The translations under genes were made by a program, and so were the position numbers. This document shows, piece after piece, positions 27,175 through 36,120 of a stretch of 64,000 nucleotides of DNA. The notes below the pieces were generated by a model. The model worked only from the letters and a program-made list of their open reading frames with translations, searched no databases and was not told the origin of the DNA. Location of the stretch: the NCBI RefSeq assembly GCF_003602275.1, contig NZ_QZVT01000008.1:37221-101220 (forward strand), read 5' to 3'. Source of the DNA: Arthrobacter cheniae. GTDB lineage: Bacteria > Actinomycetota > Actinomycetes > Actinomycetales > Micrococcaceae. Within the stretch, counting starts at the first letter, position 1. Every line of letters begins with the position of its first letter.

Positions 27175-28647
27175 ATGTTCTTCCACGTCCAGCAACTCAT
27201 CAACGAGATCATCCCAGACGAGCCGGATCCCGCCGCAGCCAATGCCCTGCAGGAGGGCCTGGGCGGCCAGTTCGGTGAGATGCGCACCATGATGCAGTAC
27301 CTGTTCCAGGCCATGAACTTCCGCGGCGCGGCCGCTAAACCCTACCGTGACCTGATTCAGGGCATCGGCACCGAGGAGATCAGCCACGTTGAGCTGATCG
27401 GCACCACGATCGCCCGGCTCCTCGATGGCTCACCCCGCTATCAGGGCAAGCAGGAAGACCCCCTCGATACCCCAGGGGCCGGCGGGTCGATCCCCTTGAA
27501 CCTTGCCCTGTCCCAGGGGAACATCCACCACTACCTCGTCGGCGCTCAGGGTGCCCTGCCCGTGGACTCGGCAGGCAACCCGTGGAGCGGCAGCTACGTC
27601 TACAACTCCGGCAACCTGCCCCTGGACCTTCTGTACAACCTGATGCTCGAGGCCACGGGCCGGCTGCAGAAGTGCCGCATGTACGAGATGACCGACAACA
27701 AGACGGCACGGTCCACCATTGCGTACCTGATCGTCCGCGATCAAGCGCACGAGAACGGATACGCCAAAGCCCTGGAAACCCTCGGGGTGAACTGGAAGTC
27801 GCTGCTGCCGATCCCCAAGACGAACGCCGAGCAATTCCCCGAGGTCAAGAAACTCCTCGACCTTGGACTGCAGAGCAAGCAGTACACCTTCGACCTCAAG
27901 GGCCAGTCCGAGGCCGGGAGAATTTACCAGGGGCTATCGCCGTCGAAGGACGGTACCAACCTCGACGCCAGCGAGCAGGCTCCCGAGGGCGTGCCCTCCG
28001 TCATCGCCCCTGAGCGGTTGGAGGAGTTCGCCCCCGGTCTCGACCCGGAACTGCTGGAACTGATCCAGGCCACCGCTGACATGGAAATGGCAGACATCGA
28101 CGCAATGTTCGGACCAACAACCACAAAGGCCGATAAGGCCCCCCAGGCCAACGCCACGACTGTCAGCAAACCCGCCACGGCCGAGTTCAAGGATGCCGAC
28201 GGACCGGACGTGCCGAACCTGGCCAAGGCCGATGAAGCACCCAAGGCCAATGCCACGGCAGATGACAAGGCCGACACTGCCGAGTTCAAAGATGCCGACG
28301 GACCGGACGTGCCGAACCTGGCCAAAGCCGATGAAGCCCCCAAGGCCAATGCCACAGCAGAGGACAAGCCCGCCACGGCCGAGTTCAAGGATGCCGACGG
28401 ACCGGACGTGCCGAACCTGGCCAAGGCCGATGAGGCACCCAAGGCCAATGCCACGGCAGATGACAAGGCCGACACTGCCGAGTTCAAGGATGCCGACGGA
28501 CCGGACGTGCCGAACCTGGCCAAAGCCGATGAAGCCCCCAAGGCCAATGCCACGGCAGATGACAAGGCCGACACTGCCGAGTTCAAGGATGCCGATGGAC
28601 CGGACGTGCCGAACCTGGCCAAGGCCGATGAAGCCCCCAAGGCTTGA
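27175..28647 (+). CDS. Manganese catalase with 33-aa repeat tail
   Basis: 490 aa. Residues 1-290 are a manganese catalase (ferritin-like, non-haem), which converts H2O2 to water and oxygen. The Mn ligands are seen as Glu in GQFGEMRTMM, Glu/His in GTEEISHVEL, Glu in LMLEATGRLQ and His in RDQAHENGY. From about residue 337 to the stop the protein is a tail of 33-residue repeats (unit begins EFKDADGPDVPNLAKADEAP). AGGAGG lies 4 bp before the ATG at 27175. It is paralogous to the catalase at 58565, which has no such tail. Confidence 0.92.
   Translation: MFFHVQQLINEIIPDEPDPAAANALQEGLGGQFGEMRTMMQYLFQAMNFRGAAAKPYRDLIQGIGTEEISHVELIGTTIARLLDGSPRYQGKQEDPLDTPGAGGSIPLNLALSQGNIHHYLVGAQGALPVDSAGNPWSGSYVYNSGNLPLDLLYNLMLEATGRLQKCRMYEMTDNKTARSTIAYLIVRDQAHENGYAKALETLGVNWKSLLPIPKTNAEQFPEVKKLLDLGLQSKQYTFDLKGQSEAGRIYQGLSPSKDGTNLDASEQAPEGVPSVIAPERLEEFAPGLDPELLELIQATADMEMADIDAMFGPTTTKADKAPQANATTVSKPATAEFKDADGPDVPNLAKADEAPKANATADDKADTAEFKDADGPDVPNLAKADEAPKANATAEDKPATAEFKDADGPDVPNLAKADEAPKANATADDKADTAEFKDADGPDVPNLAKADEAPKANATADDKADTAEFKDADGPDVPNLAKADEAPKA
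28183..28647 (+). repeat. 99-bp tandem repeat, five copies, in catalase tail
   Basis: Repeat units begin GAGTTCAA at 28183, 28282, 28381, 28480 and 28579, exactly 99 bp apart; the last is cut by the stop. Units are nearly identical at DNA level, with two variants (ending DKPATA or DKADTA in protein), so the array could change length by slippage or recombination without breaking frame. Confidence 0.95.
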
Positions 28648-29007
28648 CATCGGGGCCAGGGTTACCGACACCCGGGCCAAGGCACCTGCCGCTAACCGTG
28701 CGCGCGGTGGAGCAGTGAGGCCTCGCAAGTAGTTTCACCAAGTTTCACCCCGCCCCGCTTGCCGTGATGTTGACGGTGTGAGTTCATGACTCAGGCGGGG
28801 CAACTTCATGACGCCAACCAACCGAGCAAGGGGATTTACCGTGGCAAGCCGGAAGAGTACAGACGTTCCAGGCTTCACAGCACCCCCGGTGGGCGCTTGA
28901 AAGCGTTCTGAAGGGCTAATAACCTCAGTCATCGGGGGCCATGTGAACTACCGAGGCCCCCGATGCCGTCTCCTTCAGGTGCGATTCACGGGCAGATGCT
29001 GTATCGC
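28648..29007. other. Intergenic region after catalase; palindrome, possible small ORF
   Basis: It holds a perfect 11-bp inverted repeat at 28930-28965 and a direct repeat AGTTTCACC at 28732-28748. One 41-codon frame (28786-28911) encodes a Gly/Arg/Lys-rich peptide without a ribosome site. I do not count it as a gene. Otherwise nothing identifiable. Confidence 0.4.
28930..28965. terminator. Perfect inverted repeat, probable bidirectional terminator
   Basis: CATCGGGGGCC (28930-28940) pairs with GGCCCCCGATG (28955-28965) around a 14-nt loop. It lies between the catalase stop and the convergent carboxypeptidase stop. No poly-T tract on either side, as is common in high-GC actinobacteria. Confidence 0.6.
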
Positions 29008-30258
29008 TCAGTCCTGCGGTGTGTCCCACCCATAGTCGGGATAGTCGGGATAGTCGAAGAAGGCGTCTCCGTCGAGGGCATCGACTTCGCCGGTGGCCAT
29101 GGAGTCGATGAGGGATTCGAGGCCGGTCTGGACGCTCTGAACGAGCATGCCCTTCATCTTCTGGCCGAAATCATCCGATTGTCCTCTGACTTCGAACAGG
29201 ACAGTGGCCGAACCGTTAAGAGCAAAGGCTGAACGTCCCTGTCCTGCATATTCGCGCTCGTCAGGATGGAAGTAGCGGCCGGCGGCGGCCAGCGGCGACT
29301 GGGTACCATAGCTGTCCTTGACGCCGTCAGCGACCGCTAGTGCATAGCGCCGGGACTTGTCCTGGTCCAGGAGCGGCCAGTCCTCTTTGTATGCAGCGCC
29401 GTCGTTGATGCCCAGGGGCGGGTAGTCGAGCGCCACCGAGATGTGCCTGCCGTCCTGTTCGCCTCCGGTCTGCTGATCACACGGGCCCATGTGGTGCAGG
29501 TCCACGACGGCGTCGACGTTGCCGAATTCATCCTGGAGGCTCACATAGACATCCCTGATGGTTTGGGATTCCGGTGAGAGGTAGAAACCTGCGTCTTTTG
29601 GATCTCCGGGCAGGTCACCTGGCTGCGGGACGTAGTCGAGGTCGGCGTTGAAATCGCGATTCAGATCGAAGCCCGGTAGATCGATGCCGTCCCCGGTCAA
29701 TTGGTGGTACCAAGCGCGGTTCGAGCCTTCCAGCTGGGGGTGTCGGCGTTCTACCTCGTCCCAGGAAATGACGTTCATACGGCGGTTGAGCTCCCCACCA
29801 TCGGGATTGGCCATGGGCATAGCCACAAGTGTGACGTTCTCCAGCACACGCTGGGTCACCGGGTCATTACTGGAACCAAGCTTCTTCAGTATGCCCAGCA
29901 GCGCCTCGGTCCCGGTCCGCTCGTTGCCATGGATAGCGCTCTGGACGAGCAGTACACGCTCCCCCGTGCCGACCCGGGCGGTGTAGAGATCGCGGCCCAA
30001 CTCGGATTGACCGACGACGTCGACCTGCACCCGGCCCTTACTGTTGTTCTCGATATTCTCCAGCTCTGAACCGAGCTGTTCGTAGCTGGTCCAGCCGCTG
30101 AATTGCGGGTCGTCGGAGGTCTTGCAGGTTCCCTGCCCAGGGGCAGTTGCATCACCGGGAGCGGCGCTGGCCGGTGTCGCGACAATCAATGCACCAAGCA
30201 TCACCCCTGCTCCGACAGCGCCAAATATTCTACGTGGATTACGGCGGACATGGTTCAC
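29008..30258 (-). CDS. Secreted M14 zinc carboxypeptidase
   Basis: A 416-aa exported metallopeptidase. A signal peptide (about 1-33, basic start then GAVGAGVMLGALIVATPASAAPG with AxA cleavage) precedes the M14 domain. Zinc ligands are in HGNERTGTE (His, Glu) and VVDLHHMGP (His); DGGELNRRMN and FDLNRDFN are substrate-binding segments. The catalytic Glu is in TVLFEVRGQ. I choose the GTG at 30258 with TTGGAG upstream; the longer frame lacks this. The acidic Tyr/Asp tail is distinctive. Role: extracellular peptide degradation. Confidence 0.88.
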   Translation of the reverse strand: MNHVRRNPRRIFGAVGAGVMLGALIVATPASAAPGDATAPGQGTCKTSDDPQFSGWTSYEQLGSELENIENNSKGRVQVDVVGQSELGRDLYTARVGTGERVLLVQSAIHGNERTGTEALLGILKKLGSSNDPVTQRVLENVTLVAMPMANPDGGELNRRMNVISWDEVERRHPQLEGSNRAWYHQLTGDGIDLPGFDLNRDFNADLDYVPQPGDLPGDPKDAGFYLSPESQTIRDVYVSLQDEFGNVDAVVDLHHMGPCDQQTGGEQDGRHISVALDYPPLGINDGAAYKEDWPLLDQDKSRRYALAVADGVKDSYGTQSPLAAAGRYFHPDEREYAGQGRSAFALNGSATVLFEVRGQSDDFGQKMKGMLVQSVQTGLESLIDSMATGEVDALDGDAFFDYPDYPDYGWDTPQD

Positions 30259-30560
30259 AGTTAACTCCAATATCGAGTGATTGGGACAAGCGCATCGTTC
30301 CAATCCGATGGCCTGTCTGCAAGAGAATCACCAAAAACCAAAGCATAAAACACCGCCCCTCTGGCTATTTTCCATCATCGAGGCTAAGTTACTGGCAGCT
30401 AGGGATAAAGGCGTCAACATTTAATACCATATCCGTGGATATGGCTCTTGAATGTAGACGTTATTCTGGGCGGATATATCGAACCGCGGCGAGTGTATGC
30501 GTGGATTTCGACCCTCTCAGGAGCCATCCGTATCTAGTCGTAGGACCCTCGAGGATCATC
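30259..30560. promoter_or_regulatory. AT-rich divergent region with perfect palindrome
   Basis: 302 bp between divergent exported proteins, visibly richer in A/T than neighbours. CCATATCC-GT-GGATATGG at 30427-30444 is an 8-bp-arm palindrome, a likely operator or a site for a nucleoid protein. No protein-coding frame is supported. Confidence 0.5.
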
Positions 30561-31001
30561 ATGAAAGCTGCTGCAGCCGCCGCCCTTCTTGCCTCGGCCC
30601 TCGTCCTGAGCGCCTGCGACTCCGATCCCGGACCTGATGCCGGCGGGCCGGAAATGACAGCCGCTTCAGGCGGGTCGGCCTCACTCTCGCCGAAAGCAAG
30701 CGCGACCTGCAAGAGCCTCTACAAAGGCGGCGATGTAAGTCCCCTGAAAGGAGCCAGAATGCTGATCGACGAGGCCGCGGCTAATGATGGTCAGGTCTTC
30801 GGCGGCCAGGCCAAGAGAGCGTCCGTGATCTCGGCAGCCCTGGTCACCATCGCTGAAGACGCAGACGATGACCTCACCTCGTTGATCGATGGGATCCGGA
30901 TTCCCATCCAGGCTGTTGCGGATGGGCGGGCAAGCGACTTCACGGACGCCTCGTCACTTGCGGACAAGCTGGAGGCAGCCTGCGCCCGGTTCGAGCCCTA
31001 G
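30561..31001 (+). CDS. Hypothetical lipoprotein
   Basis: 146 aa. A short leader (MKAAAAAALLASALVLSAC) carries lipobox LSAC with Cys 19, then a Gly/Ser/Pro-rich linker and a helical domain (about 50-146: ATCKSLYKGGD, GARMLIDEAAA, SLADKLEAACARFEP). Two later Cys could form a disulfide bond. GAGGATC precedes the ATG. No family recognised; likely a membrane-anchored solute- or partner-binding protein. Same divergent region as the carboxypeptidase. Confidence 0.75.
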   Translation: MKAAAAAALLASALVLSACDSDPGPDAGGPEMTAASGGSASLSPKASATCKSLYKGGDVSPLKGARMLIDEAAANDGQVFGGQAKRASVISAALVTIAEDADDDLTSLIDGIRIPIQAVADGRASDFTDASSLADKLEAACARFEP

Positions 31002-31175
31002 GCTGCTCGCCCCGCTTCGCCCTCCCTATCGCCTACGCCTACTGGTCGCGTTCATGGCGAAGGCGTTGAGGATCATCCCCGATGGCCTGATCCCCTGCAT
31101 CGGGCAACGCTCCACGAACGTTTGACCTCGTGCTGAAATGTCTGGCGCTGAAGCACCCCGGGCGGCGGTTGTTCC

Positions 31176-31958
31176 CTACTGGGTCGCGGACGTCGGCAGG
31201 GTAAGGATCTCCGCGCCCGAGTCGGTGATGGCGATCGTGTGTTCGCTGTGCGCTGTCCGGCTACCCGTCACGCTGCGGAGTGTCCAGCCGTCGGGATCCG
31301 TCACGAGCTCGGCGGTATCCGCCATGACCCACGGCTCCAGGGCGAGCAGCAGCCCGGGGCGCAGCGCGTAACCGCGACCCGGGCGCCCGTTATTGGTGAT
31401 GTGGGGCTCCTGGTGCATCGTCGACCCGATCCCGTGTCCGCCGAATTCGGTGTTGATCGGATAGCCGGCCGCGCTGAGTACCGCTCCGATGGCGTAGGAG
31501 ATGTCGCCGGTGCGGGCCCCGGGACGTGCCACGGCGATCCCCGCGGCGAGGGCACGCTCCGTCGTGGCGATCATGACGGCGTCCTCCGCGCGCCCCGATG
31601 GACCGACGACGAAACTGATCGCTGCATCGGCGGCGATTCCTCCCTTCAGGACGGCGAGGTCGAGCGTCAGGAGGTCGCCGTCAGCGAGCGCGTAATCGTG
31701 CGGCAGTCCGTGCAGGACCGCATCGTTGACGGCGGTGCAGATGTAGTGGCCGAAAGGCCCGCGGCCGAAGGAGGGCGCGTAGTCGACGTAGCAGGACTGG
31801 GCGCCGGCCCCGATGATCATCTCCCGGGCCCAGCGGTCGATCTCCAGCAGGTTGGTTCCGGCGATGCTGCGCTTCCTCAGGGCCTGCAGGATATCCGCGA
31901 CCAGGGCTCCCGTTACCCGTGCGCGGGCCAGTTCGGAGGTACTCAGGATCTCGATCAT
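31176..31958 (-). CDS. map: Methionine aminopeptidase, type I
   Basis: 260 aa, MetAP type I. The metal-binding set is visible: Asp in LLTLDLAVLKGGIAADAA (two Asp), His in FGGHGIGSTMHQEP, Glu in LLALEPWV and Glu in HSEHTIAI. The substrate His is in CTAVNDAVLHGLP. It removes the initiator Met from nascent proteins. It is divergent from an XRE-family gene and not in the usual ribosomal-operon location, so it is probably a second, accessory MetAP. Confidence 0.92.
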   Translation of the reverse strand: MIEILSTSELARARVTGALVADILQALRKRSIAGTNLLEIDRWAREMIIGAGAQSCYVDYAPSFGRGPFGHYICTAVNDAVLHGLPHDYALADGDLLTLDLAVLKGGIAADAAISFVVGPSGRAEDAVMIATTERALAAGIAVARPGARTGDISYAIGAVLSAAGYPINTEFGGHGIGSTMHQEPHITNNGRPGRGYALRPGLLLALEPWVMADTAELVTDPDGWTLRSVTGSRTAHSEHTIAITDSGAEILTLPTSATQ

Positions 31959-31985
31959 GCGAATGCCTTTCAGACTCCACCAATA

Positions 31986-32016
31986 ACTATCCCGGTAATA
32001 CTATCCCGGTACTATC
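31986..32016 (+). promoter_or_regulatory. Tandem repeat operator between map and XRE gene
   Basis: ACTATCCCGGTA occurs at 31986-31997 and 32000-32011, followed by a half copy ACTATC at 32011-32016. The array fills the region just before the XRE gene and ends 10 bp from its ATG, also facing map. Autoregulation by the encoded XRE protein is the simplest reading. Confidence 0.6.
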
Positions 32017-32025
32017 ATCGGAACC

Positions 32026-32328
32026 ATGGTCAGACTGCCGCTCACTCCCGCCGACGTCGAACGTGGACAGCGCCTCGGCGCCCTGCTGCGACACGCCAGG
32101 GGTGAGCGTTCGATGCTCGAGACGGCCCTGGACGCGGGCGTCTCCCCGGAGACCCTACGGAAGATCGAGTCGGGGCGCGTCGCAACCCCCGCCTTCCCGA
32201 CCATCGCAGCCATCGCCGTCGTCGTCGGGCTCTCCCTCGATGCCGTATGGGCCGAGATCAACCGGTCGGACCGGGAGGCCGGGCCGTCAACGGCACAGCT
32301 GGGGACGCGCGAGCAGCTGGCCTCGTAG
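32026..32328 (+). CDS. XRE-family helix-turn-helix regulator
   Basis: A 100-aa DNA-binding protein. The HTH_3 core runs RLGALLRHARGERSMLETAL...GVSPETLRKIESGRVATPAFPTIAAIAVVVGLSLDAVWAEI (about 15-80), close to small Xre/Cro-type repressors. There is no ligand domain. Divergent map and the tandem repeats between the two suggest it controls itself and map. Confidence 0.85.
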   Translation: MVRLPLTPADVERGQRLGALLRHARGERSMLETALDAGVSPETLRKIESGRVATPAFPTIAAIAVVVGLSLDAVWAEINRSDREAGPSTAQLGTREQLAS

Positions 32329-32379
32329 CGACGACGCGGGACAAGGCACGACGAGCGGTGGGTCATGACGAACAGTGGG

Positions 32380-33732
32380 TCATGAGGCCCGGCCCCGGGT
32401 AGCGCCCGTCACCATCCACCGGTCATCCCGGACCCGCCACCCGAGGGTCGCGGCCCGAGCCACCATGTAGCCGACGCCGAAGGCGAGCCACAACCAGGCG
32501 ATTCCCTCCCCGCCCGTCAGGTCCGCGCGGCCCACGAGGACCAGCAGCGGGAGGTACACCACCAGATTCACGACGCCGGCGATCGCGAGGTAGCGGGCGT
32601 CCCCCGCGCCGATGAGGACGCCGTCGAGCACGAAGACGAATCCGCACACCGGCTGCGATGCGGCGAGGACCCACAGCCCGGCGGCGAAGGCGGCCTGCAC
32701 GGCAGGATCCGTGGTGAAGATCCAGCCGACGAACGGCGCGGCGGCAGCGAGGAGGCCGCCGGTGAGAACGCCGAAGCCGACGCCCCAGACGATCATCCTC
32801 CGGGTCAGGGCCCGGGCCAGCGGCCTGTTCCCGGACCCCAACTCCTTGCCGATCAATGCCTGCGCCGCGATGGCCAGGGCGTCGAGTGCGAAGGCGAGGA
32901 AGGTGAAGACCGTCATGACCAGCTGATGGGACGCGAGGCTCAGCGGGCCCTGCGACGTCGCGACGAACACCGTGGCGAGGATCGCCACGCGCAGGGAGAG
33001 GGTCCGTAGCATGAGCCATGATCCGACGCTCGCCGCGCCCCTGATGCCGCGCAGGGTCGGCCGGAGAGACACCTGCTCCCGCCTGGATGCGCGGACGATC
33101 ATCACCAGGTACACGGCCGCCATGCCCCACTGCGCGAGGCTCGTGCCGAGCGCCGACCCGGCCACCGACATCCCCGCACCGTAGACGAGCAGGTAGTTGA
33201 GGACGATGTTGACGCCGAATCCGGCACCGGCCACCAGCAGCGGCGTGCGCGTGTCCTGCAGGCCGCGCAGCACACCCGTGGCAGCAAGCACCACGAGCAT
33301 CGCGGTCAGCCCGGGCATGGACCAACGAAGGTAGTCGACGGCGAACGCGTGGACGGCTCCCTCCGCACCGAGGACCGAGGCCAGGTGCGGCGCCGAGGCC
33401 CATCCGGCGACGGACAGGACCACCCCGAGGACGACGGCGAGGCCCACGCCGTCGCGCCCCGCCGCGAGCGCATCCGGCAGGCGGCCGGCACCGAGGAGGC
33501 GGGCAACGGCGGGGGTGGTCGAGTACGCGAGGAAAACCATGAATCCGACGGCCGTCTGCAGCACCGTGGAGGCGAGGCCCACTCCCGCGAGCTCGTCGAC
33601 ACCGAGGTGCCCGACGATCGCCGAGTCGGCCAGGAGGAACAGCGGCTCGGCGATGAGGGCACCCAGTGCCGGCACGGCGAGCCGGAGGATGCTGCGGCTG
33701 AGCCGGCGGTTGCTGGGCAGGGTGTCATGCAC
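32380..33732 (-). CDS. MATE-family efflux transporter
   Basis: A 450-aa membrane protein with twelve expected helices in two MATE repeats. The first repeat contains LAVPALGALIAEPLFLLADSAIVGHLG and the second LALDALAIAAQALIGKELGSG, both characteristic of the DinF-like branch. It would export drugs or metabolites using Na+ or H+. It starts with GTG at 33732. Its stop lies close to the XRE stop (convergent). Confidence 0.88.
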   Translation of the reverse strand: MHDTLPSNRRLSRSILRLAVPALGALIAEPLFLLADSAIVGHLGVDELAGVGLASTVLQTAVGFMVFLAYSTTPAVARLLGAGRLPDALAAGRDGVGLAVVLGVVLSVAGWASAPHLASVLGAEGAVHAFAVDYLRWSMPGLTAMLVVLAATGVLRGLQDTRTPLLVAGAGFGVNIVLNYLLVYGAGMSVAGSALGTSLAQWGMAAVYLVMIVRASRREQVSLRPTLRGIRGAASVGSWLMLRTLSLRVAILATVFVATSQGPLSLASHQLVMTVFTFLAFALDALAIAAQALIGKELGSGNRPLARALTRRMIVWGVGFGVLTGGLLAAAAPFVGWIFTTDPAVQAAFAAGLWVLAASQPVCGFVFVLDGVLIGAGDARYLAIAGVVNLVVYLPLLVLVGRADLTGGEGIAWLWLAFGVGYMVARAATLGWRVRDDRWMVTGATRGRAS

Positions 33733-33812
33733 GTGACCAGCGTAGGGTGTCCGGGGCAGCGCCTAAGCTGGACCAAGGACCTGCACCACACGCGACGACG
33801 CCCAGGGGAGTC

Positions 33813-34169
33813 ATGAAGCTCGGCATCCGGCAGTACCTGGCAGGACTCGTCCTGCTGTTCGTCAGCACCCTCTTCGTTCCCCAGGCCGTGTCCGACTTCG
33901 CGCGGGCGGACTCCACGGGCACGCCGGCGCCGGCCGAGGCCCCTCTGCTCCTGGCCATCGGACTCGTCATCATCCTCGCAGCCGCCGCCTGCATCGCCCG
34001 GGGGTACTGGCTCACCCACCGCACGAACGGACCACGAAAGGCGAATCCGGAGGACGACCCCGACGAGCCGCTGCTGCGGCCCGGGTACGGACCCGGCACG
34101 CCCGACAACGAATCGTGGCGTGAACATCCCCTCCGCCGGCCGGACCCGGGAGCAGACGGACGCCCCTAG
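33813..34169 (+). CDS. Small two-helix membrane protein
   Basis: 118 aa: hydrophobic helix at about 8-28 (YLAGLVLLFVSTLFVPQAV), a short exterior loop, a second helix (about 43-65) and a hydrophilic tail rich in Arg, Pro and Asp. GGGGAG lies two bases before the ATG at 33813. It is divergent from the MATE gene by 80 bp. No family recognised; possibly a cell-envelope accessory. Confidence 0.6.
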   Translation: MKLGIRQYLAGLVLLFVSTLFVPQAVSDFARADSTGTPAPAEAPLLLAIGLVIILAAAACIARGYWLTHRTNGPRKANPEDDPDEPLLRPGYGPGTPDNESWREHPLRRPDPGADGRP

Positions 34170-34353
34170 CTCGGTGCTCGTCGCGGGCACGAATTCCTGA
34201 TCGTGCTACCTGTCCAGCCCTGGTCACTCCCCTTTTCCCGCTTGTCGCTCGGCGGGCACCCTTCGTACGGTCATAGGTAGCGGCCGGCGGCGCCTTCGGG
34301 CATCGCCGGCGCCGGTGTCGACCGGCACACGACCATCGGAGGAGGAACACCCC

Positions 34354-35445
34354 ATGACGTCCAGGACCCGCCGCCCCAGGTGCGCGATGACTGTGGGCCT
34401 CGCGCTCCTCTTCACCGTTTCCGGATGCACCCTCACGGACAGTGCGGACTCCGCCCCGAGCGCACCCGCGCAGGTGCAGGGGGAGTCCGGCAGCCCGTCG
34501 GCTCCTGCGCCATCCTCCGGTTCCGCCGACGCAGAACAGGGCGACATGAGCATCCCCGACATCGTGGAGGCCGTGGAGCCGTCCGTGGTCACCATCTTCA
34601 CCGAGAACGGCCTCGGCAGCGGCGTCATCTATACGGAGGACGGGCTCATCCTCACGAACGAGCACGTCATCCGGGGCAACGACGAGGTCGAGGTCGCCTT
34701 CGCCGACGGACAACGCGTGTCCGGCACGGTCGAGTCCGCCGATGCGGTCTCCGACCTCGCGCTGGTACGCGCCGATCGCACGGATCTCCCCGCAGCCACG
34801 TTCCAGTCCAACCTTCCGCGCATCGGCGAACTCGCCGTCGTCATCGGATCTCCCCTCGGTTTCGAGAACACCGCGACCTCGGGCATCATCTCGGGCCTGC
34901 ACCGTGAGATCCCGGGGTCGGCCTCCACCAGCCAGTCTCTCGTGGACCTCATCCAGACCGATGCCGCCATCAGCCCGGGCAATTCAGGCGGCGCCGTGGT
35001 GAACGGCCGCGGCGAGATCATAGGTATCAGCGAGGCGTACATCCCTCCGGCCCGAGGAGCCGTCGCCCTCGGCTTCGCCATCCCCGCACCCACCGCCACC
35101 GAGGTGGCCGAGGAACTGCGCGAGGACGGCACGGCCGAGCACGCCTACATGGGGCTGGCGCCGGGCGCCATCACACCTCAGATCGCAGAGCGGCTGAACC
35201 TGCAGGACGCCACAGGCGTGGTGGTGCTGTCCGTCTCCGAGGGAGGACCAGCCGACGACGCCGGGATCCGCCCGGGCGACATCATCACGAAGATCGGCGG
35301 TGACGAGCTATCAGCACCCGAAGGCCTGCTGTCGGCGCTGCGCCAGCGCGAGCCGGGAGACTCGGTCACCGTCGAGACCCGCCGGGGGTCCGAGACGCAA
35401 ACCGTCGAGGTCCGACTCTCCGACCGGCCTGCCGCCGAAGGTTGA
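34354..35445 (+). CDS. HtrA-like S1C serine protease, lipoprotein
   Basis: A 363-aa extracytoplasmic protease. The leader (about 1-26) ends LLFTVSGCTLTDS with a lipobox VSGC. Chymotrypsin-like domain: His in LTNEHVI, Asp in SDLALVR, Ser in SPGNSGGAVV form the catalytic triad. A PDZ domain follows (GVVVLSVSEGGPADDAGIRPGDIITKIGG). GGAGGAGG lies upstream of the ATG at 34354. Role: degradation of damaged envelope proteins. HtrA proteins are usually anchored by a helix, so lipid anchoring is notable. Confidence 0.9.
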   Translation: MTSRTRRPRCAMTVGLALLFTVSGCTLTDSADSAPSAPAQVQGESGSPSAPAPSSGSADAEQGDMSIPDIVEAVEPSVVTIFTENGLGSGVIYTEDGLILTNEHVIRGNDEVEVAFADGQRVSGTVESADAVSDLALVRADRTDLPAATFQSNLPRIGELAVVIGSPLGFENTATSGIISGLHREIPGSASTSQSLVDLIQTDAAISPGNSGGAVVNGRGEIIGISEAYIPPARGAVALGFAIPAPTATEVAEELREDGTAEHAYMGLAPGAITPQIAERLNLQDATGVVVLSVSEGGPADDAGIRPGDIITKIGGDELSAPEGLLSALRQREPGDSVTVETRRGSETQTVEVRLSDRPAAEG

Positions 35446-35463
35446 GCCGCAGAAGCTTCGGAC

Positions 35464-36120
35464 TCAGAGGCTGCGGAGGGCCGCGACGATCTGGGCGACC
35501 TCCGTGCGCTTCGTGTAGTCGGCGTGGACATCGACGAACCGCACGGTCCCCGCGGCGTCGACGATGAGGACGGCCGGGTAGGGAATGGCAGCCGTCCCGT
35601 CAGCATTGCTGTCCGAGACCTCGAACCCCAATCGGGTGTGGGCGAGCCGTGCATCCGCACTCGGCTCCGTGACGATCCCCAGCGCGCGTGCGAGCACGTT
35701 TGCCGGGTCCGAGAGCACATCGAACCCAAGTTCTGCGCCCTGCGCCGTCGCCTCACTACCCTCGGAATGCTGGGGGCTGACCGCCAGAAGCTTGATCCCC
35801 TGCTCCAGGAGTGTTGGCAGGAGTTCCCGCTGGTACGCCCTCAGGGTGATGTTGCAGTAGGGGCACCAGCCGCCACGGTAGAAGACGATGACGGCCGGAC
35901 CGCCCGCCCGGACCGCCGACAGCTGGATAGCGTCACCCGCTGCAGTCAACAGCTTCGCATCGGGGAGGACATCACCCACGGAGACCACCGCTGCGGGAGC
36001 GCCCGCAGAGCGCAGGTCCGCCTGCTCGCGGGTGAAGGTGCCAGCGAGGTCGGGGCCTATCTGCGCCTCGAAACCCTCGTTGAATCGCGCTACCTCTGAT
36101 GCAATGCTGGCATGGGTCAT
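35464..36120 (-). CDS. Peroxiredoxin-like (AhpC/TSA) protein
   Basis: 218 aa, AhpC/TSA fold. The redox motif is GGWCPYCNITL, a WCPYC dithiol typical of the peroxiredoxin-like Redoxin group, followed by LAVSPQHSEGSEATAQ and IPYPAVLIVDAAGTVRFVDVHADYTKR. It is expected to reduce peroxides with thiol donors. It is separated from the GAF-ANTAR gene at 36246 by about 125 bp in the same direction, so weakly linked at most. Confidence 0.88.
   Translation of the reverse strand: MTHASIASEVARFNEGFEAQIGPDLAGTFTREQADLRSAGAPAAVVSVGDVLPDAKLLTAAGDAIQLSAVRAGGPAVIVFYRGGWCPYCNITLRAYQRELLPTLLEQGIKLLAVSPQHSEGSEATAQGAELGFDVLSDPANVLARALGIVTEPSADARLAHTRLGFEVSDSNADGTAAIPYPAVLIVDAAGTVRFVDVHADYTKRTEVAQIVAALRSL

Noticed and set aside
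28183..28647. Regular 99-bp repeats considered as a CRISPR-like array
   Set aside because: Units are longer than CRISPR repeats, have no unique spacers and are in frame with the catalase.
28735..28932. 65-codon minus-strand frame and 41-codon plus-strand frame after the catalase
   Set aside because: Neither has a ribosome site or family resemblance; they overlap in opposite directions.
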